A DNA stretch of 64,000 nt, taken from the NCBI RefSeq assembly GCF_041320705.1, contig NZ_JBGGTQ010000001.1:434001-498000 (forward strand). Direction: 5' to 3'. Made by a program: the position numbers and the translations under genes. How positions within the stretch are numbered: the first letter of the stretch is position 1; the number at the start of each line of letters is the position of its first letter. Origin of the DNA: Kineococcus mangrovi (GTDB taxonomy: Bacteria; Actinomycetota; Actinomycetes; Actinomycetales; Kineococcaceae). This document shows positions 35,987 through 44,277 of the stretch, in pieces. The notes beneath the pieces are model-generated. The model was not told the origin of the DNA, searched no databases, and was given only the letters and a program-made list of their open reading frames with translations.

Positions 35987-36976
35987 GTGCCGACCGCTCC
36001 CGCGCTGTCGATCCTGGACCGTTCGCGCACCCGCTCGAGCGGGTCCGACGCCGACGCCGTGCGCGCCACGGTGCGGCGCGCGCAGCGGGTCGAGGCCCTG
36101 GGGGTGGACGGGTTCTGGGTCGCCGAGCACCACGGGGTGCCGGGGGTCGTCGGGTCGGCGCCGACCGTCCTGCTGGCGGCCGTCGCCGCGGCCACGACCC
36201 GGCTGCGGGTGGGCACGGCCGGGGTGATGCTGCCCAACCACCGCCCGTTCGTCGTCGCCGAGCAGGTGGCCACGCTCGCCGCGCTGCACCCCGGGCGCGT
36301 CGAGGTCGGGGTGGGCCGGTCCCCGGGGTTCACCGCCCCCGTCCGCCGCGCGCTCGGCGCGCCCGCGAGCGCCGACGCGGACGAGCGGCTGGCCGAGCTG
36401 CTGGACTGGCTGCGCGGCCGGGGCCCGGTGACCCTGCGCCCGCAAGTGCCGGCGCCGCCGGTGTGGCTGCTGGCCACGGGTGAGGGGTTGCGGACGGCGG
36501 CGCGCCTCGGTCTGCCCGCCGTCGTGGGCGGGCGCCTGCTGCGGGACGTGGAGCCGTTGCGGCGCTACCGCCGCGAGCACCCCGGCGGTCGCGTCGGCCT
36601 CCTGATCGACGTGGTGGTCGCCGACGACGCGGAGGCCGCGCGCCGGGAGCTGCTGCCCCAGGCCGTGGCGCTGGCGCGGGCCCGCAGCCGCGGGGAGTTC
36701 GGGCCGTTGCCCACCCCGGGGGAGGCGGCCGCCGCGGTGGGGTCGGCGGGGCTGACGGGCCGCGAGCGCGCCGACGTCGAGCGGTACCTCGCCGACGCCG
36801 TCGCCGGCACCCCCGGGCAGGTGCGGCAGCGGTTGCAGGAGGTGCTGGACCGCACGGGCGCCGACGAGCTGCTCGTGGCGTCCACCCCGTACGACGAGGA
36901 CGTGGAGGCGGCGAACGACGCCCGGCTGGCGGCCCTGGTGCCGGAGCTGGTGGGCGGCCTCAGAACCGCCGGTTGA
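35987..36976 (+). CDS. LLM-class flavin-dependent oxidoreductase
   Basis: 329-residue luciferase-like monooxygenase. Family marks: LGVDGFWVAEHHGVPGVVGS near residue 36, TTRLRVGTAGVMLPNHRP near 70, QVATLAALHPGRVEVGVGRS near 95. The length and motif pattern fit the FMN/F420 TIM-barrel family; the substrate cannot be inferred. GTG 35987 follows TGTGCT by exactly 6 bases, with no ribosome-binding site. Its last 17 bases overlap the convergent exporter gene. Confidence 0.85.
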   Translation: MPTAPALSILDRSRTRSSGSDADAVRATVRRAQRVEALGVDGFWVAEHHGVPGVVGSAPTVLLAAVAAATTRLRVGTAGVMLPNHRPFVVAEQVATLAALHPGRVEVGVGRSPGFTAPVRRALGAPASADADERLAELLDWLRGRGPVTLRPQVPAPPVWLLATGEGLRTAARLGLPAVVGGRLLRDVEPLRRYRREHPGGRVGLLIDVVVADDAEAARRELLPQAVALARARSRGEFGPLPTPGEAAAAVGSAGLTGRERADVERYLADAVAGTPGQVRQRLQEVLDRTGADELLVASTPYDEDVEAANDARLAALVPELVGGLRTAG

Positions 36977-38360
36977 GGGAGCGTCGCCGGACGCGCTGCT
37001 CGATCCGGTCGAACTCCCGGCGCAGGGGCTGGGAGCAGAACTCCCCCAGCGTGACCCCCGCCGCGAGCGCGAGGGCCGTGCCGAAGGCCGTGACGAGCTG
37101 GGCCAGGCCCGCCGAGGTCCCCCCGCCGACGATGTTGAAGATCGCCCGGTAGATCGCCAGGCCGGGCAGCAGCGGGACGATCCCGCACACGGAGACGACC
37201 AGACCGGGCACGCCCCAGCGCCAGGCCGTGCCCTCGGCCAGGAGGCCGACCAGCAGCGCCGCCAGACCCGCGGCGGCGACCGGGCCGGCCCCCAGGAGCG
37301 CGGCGACGCCCGCGGTGGCGGTGGCGGTGGCGCCGGCGAGGGCGGCCAGCAGGACCGCGCGCATCCCGGCGTACCCGGACACGGCCCAGGTGAAGGCGGC
37401 GACGGCACCGGCCACGACCTGGACGGGCAGCGGGTAGGGGGTCCCGGGCGAGAACGAGAGGCTGAGCGTGATGCCGGCGCGCTGGCCGAGGTCGAGGACG
37501 GCGGCGATGCCGAGGACCAGACCGATCGTCAGCAGGACCGTCTCGAAGGCCCGCGCCCCCGCCGTCACGTAGAAGCCCGAGATCGCGTCCTCGGCCGACC
37601 CCACCAGGGACAGCCCGGCCAGCAGCACGACGATCCCCGACCCCACGACCAGGGACGGCGGGAGGCTGCCCACCCAGTCGGGCAGGTGGGGGCCGACGAC
37701 GAGCAGGAGGAGCGCGAACGCGGTCGCGATGCCGGCCCCGGCGAACTGCTGGAAGAACGACGGCAGGCCCCGGCGGTTCAACGCGGCCAGCACGACCTGC
37801 AGGACGCACGTGACGAGGGCGGCGCCCACGGCGACGGCCCAGGTGCCGCCGATGGCCACCGCGACGGCGGCGGCCAGCCCCACGGACCCACCGGCCGAGA
37901 TCCACGGCCGGTAGGGGCGGCGCTGGGACAGCAGCCGCTTGAGGCGGGTGTTGATCTCCTCGGCCGGCAGGCCGTCCCCGGCCTCGTGGGCCAGCTCGTA
38001 CAGCGCCCCGAGCCGGGAGTAGTCGCTGGCCCGCACCTTCACCACGCGCGCCGAGGTCAGCGGCACGCGGTCGGCACCGGCCGTCGAGACGATGACGGCG
38101 GTGTAGTTGATGTCGACCTGCGTGCGCCGCAGCCCGGCGCCGGCGGCGGCCCGCAGGGCGAGGGCGGTGACGTCGGCCGCGGACGCCCCCGCCGACAGCA
38201 GGGCCTCGGCCATGCGGACGACGGCGTCGAGCGCTTCCAGCGCCTCGGGCCGGGTGAGCCCGCCGTCGTCGAACGGTTCGGGGGAAGGGCTGTCACCGGC
38301 CACGATCTCGGCCAGCCGGCTCCGCCATCGAGCCGTCGTGAATCCAGTGCGCAGCGCCAC
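36960..38360 (-). CDS. thrE: Threonine/serine exporter family protein (ThrE-like)
   Basis: 466 residues. A ~150-residue cytoplasmic N-terminal domain (ALLSAGASAADVTALALRAAA, then VDINYTAVIVSTAG) is the ThrE domain (DUF1212), followed by about 10 hydrophobic helices ending with the second ThrE region (LVSVCGIVPLLPGLAIYRAIF). In Corynebacterium ThrE exports threonine and serine by proton exchange. GTG 38360 with TAGCGT 6 bases upstream indicates a leaderless mRNA. Substrate specificity is inferred from family only. Confidence 0.88.
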   Translation of the reverse strand: MALRTGFTTARWRSRLAEIVAGDSPSPEPFDDGGLTRPEALEALDAVVRMAEALLSAGASAADVTALALRAAAGAGLRRTQVDINYTAVIVSTAGADRVPLTSARVVKVRASDYSRLGALYELAHEAGDGLPAEEINTRLKRLLSQRRPYRPWISAGGSVGLAAAVAVAIGGTWAVAVGAALVTCVLQVVLAALNRRGLPSFFQQFAGAGIATAFALLLLVVGPHLPDWVGSLPPSLVVGSGIVVLLAGLSLVGSAEDAISGFYVTAGARAFETVLLTIGLVLGIAAVLDLGQRAGITLSLSFSPGTPYPLPVQVVAGAVAAFTWAVSGYAGMRAVLLAALAGATATATAGVAALLGAGPVAAAGLAALLVGLLAEGTAWRWGVPGLVVSVCGIVPLLPGLAIYRAIFNIVGGGTSAGLAQLVTAFGTALALAAGVTLGEFCSQPLRREFDRIEQRVRRRSLNRRF

Positions 38361-38366
38361 GCGGTG

Positions 38367-38372
38367 ACGCTA
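38367..38372 (-). promoter_or_regulatory. Leaderless -10 of thrE
   Basis: On the minus strand TAGCGT, 6 bases, GTG 38360. Confidence 0.55.
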
Positions 38373-38385
38373 TCGAAGCGCTGCG

Positions 38386-38778
38386 TCAGCAGTTCAGGGC
38401 GAGGGTGTCCCGGTCCGGGACGGGCACGACGTCGCAGCCGACACCGGCGGTGCCGAGGTCGACCACGACCCACCCGGTGGCCGGGTCGTACCGCAGGACG
38501 GCCGTGGCCGGGTCGAGGGCCGCGGGGTCGGTGGGCTCGAGGTCGGCCGCGGCCCACGGCCCGGCGACGCGGACGTCGGTGACCGCGAAGGACCCCGCGG
38601 GGACCGCGGACGTGGCCGGGCTCGTGGTCACGGCGCGGGTCACCTCGCCGGTCACCGTGCCGGGCGCTGTGCCGGTCGCCGGGTCGGGGGTGCTCGCCGC
38701 GGAGCTCGAGGCCGCCAGGGCGAGGGCGAGCGCGGGGGCGGCGAGAGCGGTCAGGGTGAGCGTGGTGCGGCGGTTCAC
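38386..38778 (-). CDS. Small secreted protein of unknown function
   Basis: 130 residues. VNRRTTLTLTALAAPALALALAASSSAA is a signal peptide with twin Arg at the start and a likely cleavage site near SSAAS. The mature part is Thr/Val/Pro-rich with two Cys near the C-terminus (GVGCDVV and a terminal LALNC) that could form a disulfide. GTG 38778 is supported by GGAGG eight bases upstream; the longer frame from 38877 is rejected. No known domain was recognised. Confidence 0.65.
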   Translation of the reverse strand: MNRRTTLTLTALAAPALALALAASSSAASTPDPATGTAPGTVTGEVTRAVTTSPATSAVPAGSFAVTDVRVAGPWAAADLEPTDPAALDPATAVLRYDPATGWVVVDLGTAGVGCDVVPVPDRDTLALNC

Positions 38779-38889
38779 GGTGTCGGCCTCCGTGGTCTGG
38801 CTGGTCCGGCTGGTCCGGCTGTCCGGGGAGTGGACGCGGCGCGGCCCTCGCCGGTTGCACGGGAGCCGGGTCTGCACGACCCGTTCACC

Positions 38890-39513
38890 TCAGCCCGGGT
38901 CGACGACCAGGTCGGCCCGGTGCGCGCCGGCGGCGACGACGGCCGCGTTGGCCCCGTCGCTGCCGAGGGCCCAGGCCCGCGCCTGCTCGGGCGTCCTGCC
39001 GAAGGCCTCGTGCCGGGCGACGAGCCGGTCCAGGCGGAGCCGCTCGTCGGGGGCGACGTACCAGGTCTCGTCGAGCAGGCCCTCCAGCGCGGCCCACGGC
39101 CCCTCGCGCAGCAGCAGGTAGTTCCCCTCGGTGACGACGAGCGGCACCTCCCGCGGGACGGGCAGCGCGGAACCGACGGGCTCGTCCAGGTCGCGGCGGA
39201 ACTCCGGGGCGTGCACGACGTCCTCGGCCCCCGAGCGCAGGCGCCGCAGCAGCGCGACGTACCCGCCCGCGTCGAAGGTGTCCGGTGCCCCCTTGCGCTC
39301 GCGCCGGCCGAGGGCGTCCAGGACGCGGTCGGCGTAGTGGAACCCGTCCATGGGGACCAGGGCGGCCAGTTCCGGGCCGAGGTCGCCCACGAGCCGCGCG
39401 GCCAGGGTCGACTTGCCCGCCCCGGGCGGGCCGACGAGCCCCAGGACGCGGCGGGGCCCGGTCGTCAGGGTCCGCGCCCGGTCCAGGAGGACGTCGTAGG
39501 AGGGGTCGGTCAC
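38890..39513 (-). CDS. P-loop nucleoside/pantothenate-type kinase family protein
   Basis: 207 residues. Walker A is VLGLVGPPGAGKSTLAARL near residues 23-41, and VPMDGFHYADRVLD near 57, then DTFDAGGYVALLRRL match the uridine kinase/pantothenate kinase/FrcK group. VVTEGNYLLLREGPW near 130 is the usual Walker B-like strand. The phosphate acceptor is unknown. GTG 39513 starts just after the stop of the phosphatase gene (one base between), so the two are probably co-translated. Confidence 0.8.
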   Translation of the reverse strand: MTDPSYDVLLDRARTLTTGPRRVLGLVGPPGAGKSTLAARLVGDLGPELAALVPMDGFHYADRVLDALGRRERKGAPDTFDAGGYVALLRRLRSGAEDVVHAPEFRRDLDEPVGSALPVPREVPLVVTEGNYLLLREGPWAALEGLLDETWYVAPDERLRLDRLVARHEAFGRTPEQARAWALGSDGANAAVVAAGAHRADLVVDPG

Positions 39514-39514
39514 C

Positions 39515-40189
39515 TCAGAACACCGGGCCCGGCTCGGCGGCGGCACCGGCCCCGGTCGCCTCGGCCTGCTCGGGGGCCAGGACGGCCCCGGCCCAGCGCT
39601 CGCAGGTCCACCCCTGCTCGGGGGAGCCGACGAGCTCGACGACGCCGGTGTTGCCCAGCCCGGTGGCGATGACGAACTCGGGCGTCACGTTCTGCACCCG
39701 CGCACCGGCCCAGGTGCGGATGGCGGCGCCGTGGCTGACGAGCACCAGGGTCTCGACCCCGGCGGCGCGGGCGGCCGCGAGGGCGGCGGAGACGGCGGCG
39801 TCGTACCGGGCGAAGAAGGCGTGCCCGTCCTCGGCACCGGGTTCGGCGACGGACAGGTCCCCGCGCAGCCAGGCGGCGAGGACGTCCAGGTAGCGGCGCA
39901 CGGACGCCTCGTCGCCGCGCATCTCCGCCGCGCCGGCCTCGATCTCGCGCAACCCGTCGGCGACGCGGACGTCGAGGCCGAGGTGGGCGGCCAGCGGGGC
40001 CGCCGTCTGCTGCGTGCGCACGAGGGTCGAGGCCGTGACCGCCCCGATGCCGAGCCCGCCGAGCTCGGGCACGAGGGCGGCGGCCTGCTCGCGCCCGAGG
40101 TCGCTCAGGCCGGCGCCGGGGACGGCGGTGTCGAGCAGGTGCTCGACGTTGGAGCGGGTCTGGCCGTGACGGACGAGGAGGAGTCGCAC
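39515..40189 (-). CDS. Histidine phosphatase family protein
   Basis: 224 residues of the phosphoglycerate-mutase-like fold. The RHG motif LLLVRHGQTRSN at residues 3-14 supplies the phospho-accepting His; the second His is in LVLVSHGAAIRTW near 155. Arg in STLVRTQQTAAPLA near 60 and Glu in GLREIEAGAAEM near 85 complete the catalytic pocket. Substrate unknown. GTG 40189 has no Shine-Dalgarno but a GATCGT hexamer 6 bases upstream. It lies 23 bases downstream of a hypothetical gene and leads directly into a kinase gene. Confidence 0.88.
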   Translation of the reverse strand: MRLLLVRHGQTRSNVEHLLDTAVPGAGLSDLGREQAAALVPELGGLGIGAVTASTLVRTQQTAAPLAAHLGLDVRVADGLREIEAGAAEMRGDEASVRRYLDVLAAWLRGDLSVAEPGAEDGHAFFARYDAAVSAALAAARAAGVETLVLVSHGAAIRTWAGARVQNVTPEFVIATGLGNTGVVELVGSPEQGWTCERWAGAVLAPEQAEATGAGAAAEPGPVF

Positions 40190-40212
40190 GCCGCCACGAT
40201 CCCAGAGACCGC

Positions 40213-40632
40213 TCAGAGCACGACGTCCAGGCGGCCGTGCGTGGAGCCGTTGAGCATCGTCATCAGCCGCAGCTGCACCTCGACCGGCACCGGCTCCTTG
40301 GCCGTGAAGGTCAGCCGGCCGATCATGCGGCGCAGGTCCTCGGCCGTGAGGTCGCGGTCGTCGGAGACCATGCCGCTGGCGCGCTCGCGGTTGATCTCGC
40401 GGGCCAGGGAGGCCACGGGTGCGGCGCTGACGTCGAGGCGGCCGTCCTCGTCGGTCCCGTAGAGGTGCCCGAGCAGGGCCCGGTCGGACTGGGTCAGCTC
40501 GTCGAGCGGGTCCTCGTCGATCCACTCCGGCGTGATGCGGCGCACCGGGGTCACCGACTCCGTGCCGCTCAGGCCGTTCAGCTGGGAGGCGGTCCGCACC
40601 GCCGGGGCCGAGGTCACCGTTCCGAGTCGCAT
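40213..40632 (-). CDS. Conserved-looking hypothetical soluble protein
   Basis: 139 residues, acidic in the middle (PEWIDEDPLDELTQSDRALL), with no membrane segment or known domain. It has good coding character and a clean start: ATG 40632 preceded by AGGAGA. It may form an operon with the phosphatase and kinase genes downstream (23-base gap). I do not recognise the family. Confidence 0.6.
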   Translation of the reverse strand: MRLGTVTSAPAVRTASQLNGLSGTESVTPVRRITPEWIDEDPLDELTQSDRALLGHLYGTDEDGRLDVSAAPVASLAREINRERASGMVSDDRDLTAEDLRRMIGRLTFTAKEPVPVEVQLRLMTMLNGSTHGRLDVVL

Positions 40633-40726
40633 CGTCGTCTCCTGTTCCGCGTCCGAGGTGATCGCCCAGAGTGTTCTCTGCGTGACTCCCAGTGTCCGGC
40701 AGGATCGACCATGATCTGAGGACAGG

Positions 40727-40758
40727 TCACCCGGACGGCCCAACGGCCGTCCGGGTGA
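40727..40758. terminator. Strong rho-independent-type hairpin
   Basis: TCACCCGGACGGCC and its exact complement around a CAAC loop: perfect 14-base stem. It lies 49 bases after the stop of the deazaflavin reductase gene (minus) and upstream of the hypothetical gene. No T-run follows, as is usual in high-GC genomes. Confidence 0.75.
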
Positions 40759-40806
40759 ACTGCGTCGTCGCAGGTCAAAGGCGTACGACAGCGAGACCGG
40801 GGAGGC

Positions 40807-41244
40807 TCACTCCACGGGGTCGAGGACGAAGACGGGGATCTCGCGGTCGGTCTTGCGCTGGTAGTCGGCGTAGTTCGGGAAGGCGGCCACGGCGCGCTCC
40901 CACCACCGCGCCTTCTCCTCGCCCCCGACCTCGCGCGCGGTGTAGTCGCGCTTGACCGGGCCGTCCTGCAGCTCGGCCAGCGGGTGGGCCTTGAGGTTGT
41001 GGTACCAGACGGGGTTCTTGGGGGCGCCGCCGAGCGAGGCCACCGCCGCGTAGCTGCCGTCGTGCTCGACGCGCATCAGGGCCTGCTTGCGCAGCTTGCC
41101 CGACTTCGCGCCGAGCGTGGTCAGGACGACCACCGGCATGCCGCGCAGCTCGGTGGCCTCGGTCCCGCCGCTGGCCTCGTACTGCTCCACCTGCTCGCGG
41201 ACCCACGCCTCGGGGCTGGGCTCGTACTCTCCGGTCAAGGGCAT
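40807..41244 (-). CDS. Deazaflavin (F420)-dependent nitroreductase family protein
   Basis: 145-residue split beta-barrel protein of the DDN/FDOR family. Markers: [20 protein letters not shown] near residues 35-54, the cofactor-phosphate-binding GxxSGKxRx pattern, [17 protein letters not shown] near 72 and [19 protein letters not shown] near 113. Such proteins use F420H2, which fits an actinobacterial host. Substrate unknown. The ATG 41244 start is 7 bases after TAGCCT; that hexamer's first three bases are the TAG stop of the upstream dehydrogenase gene. Confidence 0.88.
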   Translation of the reverse strand: MPLTGEYEPSPEAWVREQVEQYEASGGTEATELRGMPVVVLTTLGAKSGKLRKQALMRVEHDGSYAAVASLGGAPKNPVWYHNLKAHPLAELQDGPVKRDYTAREVGGEEKARWWERAVAAFPNYADYQRKTDREIPVFVLDPVE

Positions 41245-41251
41245 GCCCCGC

Positions 41252-41257
41252 AGGCTA
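41252..41257 (-). promoter_or_regulatory. -10 hexamer overlapping a stop codon
   Basis: TAGCCT (minus) begins with the TAG stop of the Gfo/Idh gene and lies 7 bases before ATG 41244. Confidence 0.55.
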
Positions 41258-42268
41258 GTTCGCGCCCTCGAACTCCGCCGCCCGGGTGACCCCCAGGTCG
41301 CGCACGGCCGTCTCGACGACGGTGGCGAGGTCGAGGGAGAACCGCGGCGTCACCAGCGGGCTGCTCGTCAGGCCCGCCGCCAGGCACTCGTGGACGTGCT
41401 CGAGCATGAAGCGGTGCCCGTGCGCGACGGAGTGGTCGTGCTCGCTGACGTGCTCGGTCCCGTCCGGGCCCGTGCGGTGCACCGTGAACCCGGGTGCGGC
41501 CGGCAGCGGCGAGCCGACCTCGACCCACCCCTCGCTCGCCTCGATCCACGCCCGCGAGGGGGTGCGCGCGACCATCGTCGTGGACAGCGCCGCCACCGCG
41601 CCCGAGTCCCAGCCCAGGGCCAGGGCGACCTGGCGGTCCACCCCCGAGGGGGCCAGGGAGCCGGCCACCCGCACGGTCGAGGGCGTGCCGAACAGCGTCA
41701 GCGCCAGCCCCACCGGGTAGGGGCCGAGGTCGAACAGCGAGCCACCGCCGATCGCGGGGTCGTGGAACCGCGCGAGGGAGTCCGGCGCTGGGAAGCCGAA
41801 GTCGGCGTGCAGGCCGTGCACCTCGCCCACCTCACCGCGCCCCAGGAGGTCCAGCAGGGCCACCGTGCCCGGCAGGAAGCGCGTCCAGTACGCCTCCATG
41901 AGGAACACCCCGCGCTCGCGGGCGGTCTCGAGCAGGTCCCGGGTCGCGGCCAGGCTCACGGTCATCGGCTTCTCCACCAGGACCGCCTTGCCCGCCAGCA
42001 GCGCGGCCTTCGCCGGCGCGTGGTGCTGCGGGTGCGTCGTCGCGACGTAGACCGCGTCGACCCCGGGGTCGGCCAGCATGTCCTCCACCGACCCGTAGGC
42101 GGCCACGTCCTCCCGCCCGTCGGGCACGAAGCGGCGCGCGCGGTCGGCGTCGCGCGAGGCGACCGCCGCCAGCCGCCCACCCGGCGCGAGGTCCAGCGCC
42201 CCGGCCACGTCCCGGGCGATGCCGCCCGTGCCCACGAAACCCCAGCCCACACCCGGTCCGACGCTCAC
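41255..42268 (-). CDS. Gfo/Idh/MocA family NAD(P)-dependent oxidoreductase
   Basis: 337 residues. Rossmann motif [15 protein letters not shown] at the N-terminus, then [14 protein letters not shown] near 72 and the family EKP motif LVEKPMTVS near 95. The C-terminal domain includes [16 protein letters not shown] near 175. Usual substrates are sugars, polyols or related cyclic compounds. GTG 42268 overlaps the ribokinase stop by 4 bases, placing this third in mntR-rbsK-oxidoreductase. Sugar-derived substrate is inferred from the kinase partner. Confidence 0.9.
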   Translation of the reverse strand: MSVGPGVGWGFVGTGGIARDVAGALDLAPGGRLAAVASRDADRARRFVPDGREDVAAYGSVEDMLADPGVDAVYVATTHPQHHAPAKAALLAGKAVLVEKPMTVSLAATRDLLETARERGVFLMEAYWTRFLPGTVALLDLLGRGEVGEVHGLHADFGFPAPDSLARFHDPAIGGGSLFDLGPYPVGLALTLFGTPSTVRVAGSLAPSGVDRQVALALGWDSGAVAALSTTMVARTPSRAWIEASEGWVEVGSPLPAAPGFTVHRTGPDGTEHVSEHDHSVAHGHRFMLEHVHECLAAGLTSSPLVTPRFSLDLATVVETAVRDLGVTRAAEFEGAN

Positions 42269-43194
42269 TGCGACACCTCCTCCTTGCGGGGCAGGGACTG
42301 CGAGGCCCCGGCCCGGCTGACGGTGACCGCCGCGACGCGGGCGGCCCACTGCGCGGCCTCGACCAGACCGAGCCCGTCCAGGAGCCCGTCGGCCAGCGCC
42401 GCCACGTAGCTGTCCCCGGCGGCGGTGGCGTCGACGAGGTCCGCCGGCGCGGCCGCCACCTCGGCGTGCCCGCCGGGGGTGACGACGAGGGACCCGCGCT
42501 CGCCGCGCGTGACGATCGTGGTGCCCGAGGGCCGCACGGCCCGCGCCTGCGCGACCAGCCCCTCGACGTCGGCCGCGACCTCCTGACCGGCCAGGACCGC
42601 CAGTTCCCCCGCGTTGGGCACGAGCAGGTCGGCCCGCGCCAGCAGCTGCGGCGGCAACGGCCGGGCCGGGGCCGGGTTCAGGACCAGCAGGCCCGTGCAC
42701 AGCTCGGCCGCGGCGAGCAGCGCCTCGTCGGGCACCTCGCACTGCAGCAGGACGACCCGGGCCGAGCTGACCGTCGCGGCGGCGGCCCGGACGCGGGCGT
42801 CGTCGACGCGGTCGTTGGCCCCCGGGCTCAGCACGATGGTCGACTCCCCCGCGTGCACGAGGACGACGGCCACGCCCGTGGGGACGTCGAGGGCGGCGAC
42901 GTGCTCGACGTCGACCCCCTCGGCCGCCAGCCGGCCGCGCAGCCCGCGGCCCTCGTCGTCGTCCCCGACGGCACCGACCATGGCGACGCGCCGGCCGAGC
43001 CGCGCCGCGGCGACGGCCTGGTTGGCCCCCTTGCCGCCCAGGCCCCGCTCGGCGTCGGCCCCGCGGACGGTCTGCCCCGCCGGGGGCAGGTCGGGCAGCC
43101 GGATGGCGAGGTCGGCGTTGACGCTGCCGACGACCGTGACGTCCCGGGTCTTCTCGGCGTGCGGCTTGCCGTGGCTGTCGTAGGTGATGCTCAC
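42265..43194 (-). CDS. rbsK: Ribokinase (PfkB family)
   Basis: 309 residues. It phosphorylates D-ribose at O5. PfkB signatures are VTVVGSVNADLAIRLPDLPPAG near the N-terminus, GGKGANQAVAAARLG near 55 and the C-terminal active-site motif DLVDATAAGDSYVAALADGL near 260, where DTTGAGD is DATAAGD here (Thr-Gly replaced by Ala-Ala before Gly-Asp is a mild change). The substrate could be another furanose. The start GTG 43194 overlaps the stop of mntR by 4 bases. No ribose transporter lies next to it. Confidence 0.88.
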   Translation of the reverse strand: MSITYDSHGKPHAEKTRDVTVVGSVNADLAIRLPDLPPAGQTVRGADAERGLGGKGANQAVAAARLGRRVAMVGAVGDDDEGRGLRGRLAAEGVDVEHVAALDVPTGVAVVLVHAGESTIVLSPGANDRVDDARVRAAAATVSSARVVLLQCEVPDEALLAAAELCTGLLVLNPAPARPLPPQLLARADLLVPNAGELAVLAGQEVAADVEGLVAQARAVRPSGTTIVTRGERGSLVVTPGGHAEVAAAPADLVDATAAGDSYVAALADGLLDGLGLVEAAQWAARVAAVTVSRAGASQSLPRKEEVSQ

Positions 43195-43904
43195 GCGCCC
43201 GACCCCGCCTCGCCGCGCACGGGCAGGACCCAGATCGCCGCCACCGCCGGGTCCCCGAGGTCGACGGTGCGCCCGGCCCCCAGCCGCACGACGGTGGTTC
43301 CGGCGAACTCCCTGCGCTGCAGCACTTCCAGTCGCAGGTCCAGCCCGATGCCGAGGTCGGCGAAGTAGCGCAGGACGTCGGGGTCGGCGTCGGAGATGCG
43401 CGCCACGACCCCGACGCCGCCCTCGGGCACGTCGGAGAGGTTGTGCGCGCCCGGCTGCGGCACGGTGCCGTCGGCGCGCGGGATCGGGTCGCCGTGCGGG
43501 TCGCGCTCGGGGCGCCCCAGGCGCGCGTCGAGGCGGTCGAGCATCCGGTCGGAGACGACGTGCTCGAGCACCTCGGCCTCCTCGTGCACCTCGTCCCAGG
43601 AGTAGCCGAGGTCGGCGACGAGGAACGTCTCCAGGAGCCGGTGCCGGCGCACGACCGCGAGCGCCCGCGTCCGCCCGGTGTCGGTCAACTCCACCCCGCC
43701 GTACCGCTCGTGCCGCAGCAGCCCGGCGTCGGTGAGCTTGCGGACCGCCTCGGAGGCCGTGGAGGCGGACACCCCCATGCTCTGGGCGAGCATCGAGAGC
43801 GTGATCTTGGCGTCGGACCACTCCCCCGCGGCGTAGACGGTCTTCAGGCAGTCCTCGGCGGCCGGCGTGGCGGCCGTCGTCGAGGTCGTCGAGGCGCGGG
43901 GCAC
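43191..43904 (-). CDS. mntR: DtxR-family metalloregulator, MntR-like
   Basis: 237 residues: N-terminal winged helix (ITLSMLAQSMGVSASTASEAVRK), dimerisation domain, and a C-terminal FeoA/SH3-like domain. At the primary metal site, AAEDCLKTVY has Asp where IdeR/DtxR have Met10, and EEAEVLEH has Glu where they have Cys102. These are the Mn-selective choices of MntR (Asp8, Glu99), so manganese sensing is predicted rather than iron. GTG 43904 is taken because CAAGCT lies 6 bases upstream; GTG 43910 is possible. It is first in an operon with rbsK and a Gfo/Idh gene. Confidence 0.85.
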   Translation of the reverse strand: MPRASTTSTTAATPAAEDCLKTVYAAGEWSDAKITLSMLAQSMGVSASTASEAVRKLTDAGLLRHERYGGVELTDTGRTRALAVVRRHRLLETFLVADLGYSWDEVHEEAEVLEHVVSDRMLDRLDARLGRPERDPHGDPIPRADGTVPQPGAHNLSDVPEGGVGVVARISDADPDVLRYFADLGIGLDLRLEVLQRREFAGTTVVRLGAGRTVDLGDPAVAAIWVLPVRGEAGSGA

Positions 43905-43982
43905 GCCCACAGCTTGCCACCTCGCCCCCGCGCCGACCGGGCCGCGGGCCGCCGCCGGGTTTCGGTGCGCCGAACTCCGGGT

Positions 43983-43988
43983 TACCGT
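43983..43988 (+). promoter_or_regulatory. Candidate -10 of the small membrane protein gene
   Basis: TACCGT, with TTTCGG 17 bases upstream at 43960-43965 as a weak -35. Predicted leader of about 35 bases before GTG 44030. Confidence 0.4.
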
Positions 43989-44029
43989 GGACCGCACAGC
44001 GGTTGTCGAGCGACCAGCGGGAGGTCGGC

Positions 44030-44245
44030 GTGCGGGGGAACGGGCGGGACGCGGTGGTCTCGGGGGCCGACGTCCTCGTGGGCCTGGCCCTGCTGGTCGT
44101 GGCCGGTGCCGGCGCGGGGCAGGCCCGGTGGGGCACGGCCGCCCTCGCCGCGGCCGTCGCCCTCCTGTGGTGGGCGGCGGCGGGGTGGCGCCTGGGCCGC
44201 GGGCGCGCGAGCCGTCCCGCGCGCCGGGCCCGCACCTCGGGCTGA
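44030..44245 (+). CDS. Small membrane protein
   Basis: 71 residues with two hydrophobic helices (VLVGLALLVVAGAGA and AALAAAVALLWWAAAGW) and a basic C-terminal tail (RLGRGRASRPARRARTSG), so the tail should face the cytoplasm. GTG 44030 has GGGAGGT six bases upstream; TTG 44003 is a less likely start. It diverges from mntR. No family recognised; membrane anchoring is the only property visible. Confidence 0.6.
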   Translation: MRGNGRDAVVSGADVLVGLALLVVAGAGAGQARWGTAALAAAVALLWWAAAGWRLGRGRASRPARRARTSG

Positions 44246-44277
44246 GCCCGGGACCGGGCGGGTGCCAGGATCGCCGC

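Noticed and set aside
32521-36483. A very long plus-strand open frame (about 1320 codons) opposite recC
   Set aside because: It is the high-GC shadow of recC on the other strand: no domain, no start signal, and composition dominated by Arg, Gly and Ala.
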